Assembly: GCF_040081925.1 (NCBI RefSeq)
Contig: NZ_JBEBMF010000001.1
Location: forward strand, 1,674,001-1,738,000
Origin: Mesorhizobium_K quangtriensis
GTDB lineage: Bacteria; Pseudomonadota; Alphaproteobacteria; Rhizobiales; Rhizobiaceae
DNA: 64,000 nt
Direction of reading: 5' to 3'
Part shown: positions 63,963 through 64,000 of the stretch, in pieces
Layout of the letters: every line of letters begins with the position of its first letter
Numbering within the stretch: the stretch's first letter is position 1
The notes under the pieces: generated by a model
The model's input: only the letters and a program-made list of their open reading frames with translations
What the model was told of the DNA's origin: nothing
Database searches by the model: none
Made by a program: the position numbers and the translations under genes

Positions 63963-64000
63963 GGCTAAGTGCCGGCACCCTTGACCAGTCGATCGACTAC

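Overview
The window is GC-rich chromosomal DNA from an alphaproteobacterium of the Hyphomicrobiales (Rhizobiales), most likely a Mesorhizobium-like Phyllobacteriaceae. This rests on the yacG-maf-infA-LMW phosphatase-UPF0262-hisD-DUF2948-murA gene order, a zwf-pgl-edd Entner-Doudoroff operon, and the rhizobial flavour of the hypothetical proteins. It is inferred from content, not from a database match.

Layout. (1) 1-8.2 kb is core housekeeping on the minus strand: tRNA-Phe, yacG, maf, infA, phosphatase, UPF0262, hisD, DUF2948, murA and a small basic protein. A plus-strand recQ lies between DUF2948 and murA. (2) 8.3-29.07 kb is a genomic island of about 20.8 kb in the 3' end of tRNA-Thr(GGT). 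The 21 bp at the tRNA 3' end (8303-8323) recur exactly at 29049-29069, and a tyrosine recombinase sits just inside the tRNA. (3) 29.1-32.4 kb holds small accessory chromosomal genes: a cysteine-cluster protein, an S74-like protein with a lasso-leader-like N-terminus, a GNAT, topoisomerase IB and an Rrf2 regulator. (4) 32.4-45.7 kb is a surface-polysaccharide locus with flippase, polymerase-like protein, chain-length regulator, glycosyltransferases, CelD-type acyltransferases, a JmjC-like protein, a GH5 hydrolase and a WecG/TagA transferase. (5) 45.8-64 kb is metabolism and envelope: proC, folD, a GlxA regulator, a DMT exporter, twin VWA proteins, a MliC-like inhibitor, a lipase, zwf-pgl-edd, and a puuA-puuB-type putrescine pair.

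The most interesting part is inside the island. A co-directional minus-strand set at 15679-20583 encodes a YcaO cyclodehydratase/thioamide synthetase, a TfuA-like partner whose start overlaps the ycaO stop by 4 bp, a HExxH...E zinc metallopeptidase, and a 299-residue cysteine-free protein. That last protein ends in a leader-like acidic segment, a GGGPGG stretch and six perfect GMNAR repeats. Together this reads as a candidate ribosomally made, post-translationally modified peptide (RiPP) pathway with an unusual large substrate. Because the repeats contain no Cys, Ser or Thr, backbone glycine thioamidation is a more natural prediction than azoline formation. A complete liv-type ABC importer is transcribed divergently from ycaO.

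The same island carries metal-themed genes: a Cys-rich DUF1326 protein, a Met-rich DUF2182 membrane protein, a class III nucleotide cyclase fused to a YHS domain, and the remains of a copper P-type ATPase. It also has a RelE/HTH toxin-antitoxin pair and an IS3-family element that has truncated an RNase H gene and whose own OrfB has an amber stop.
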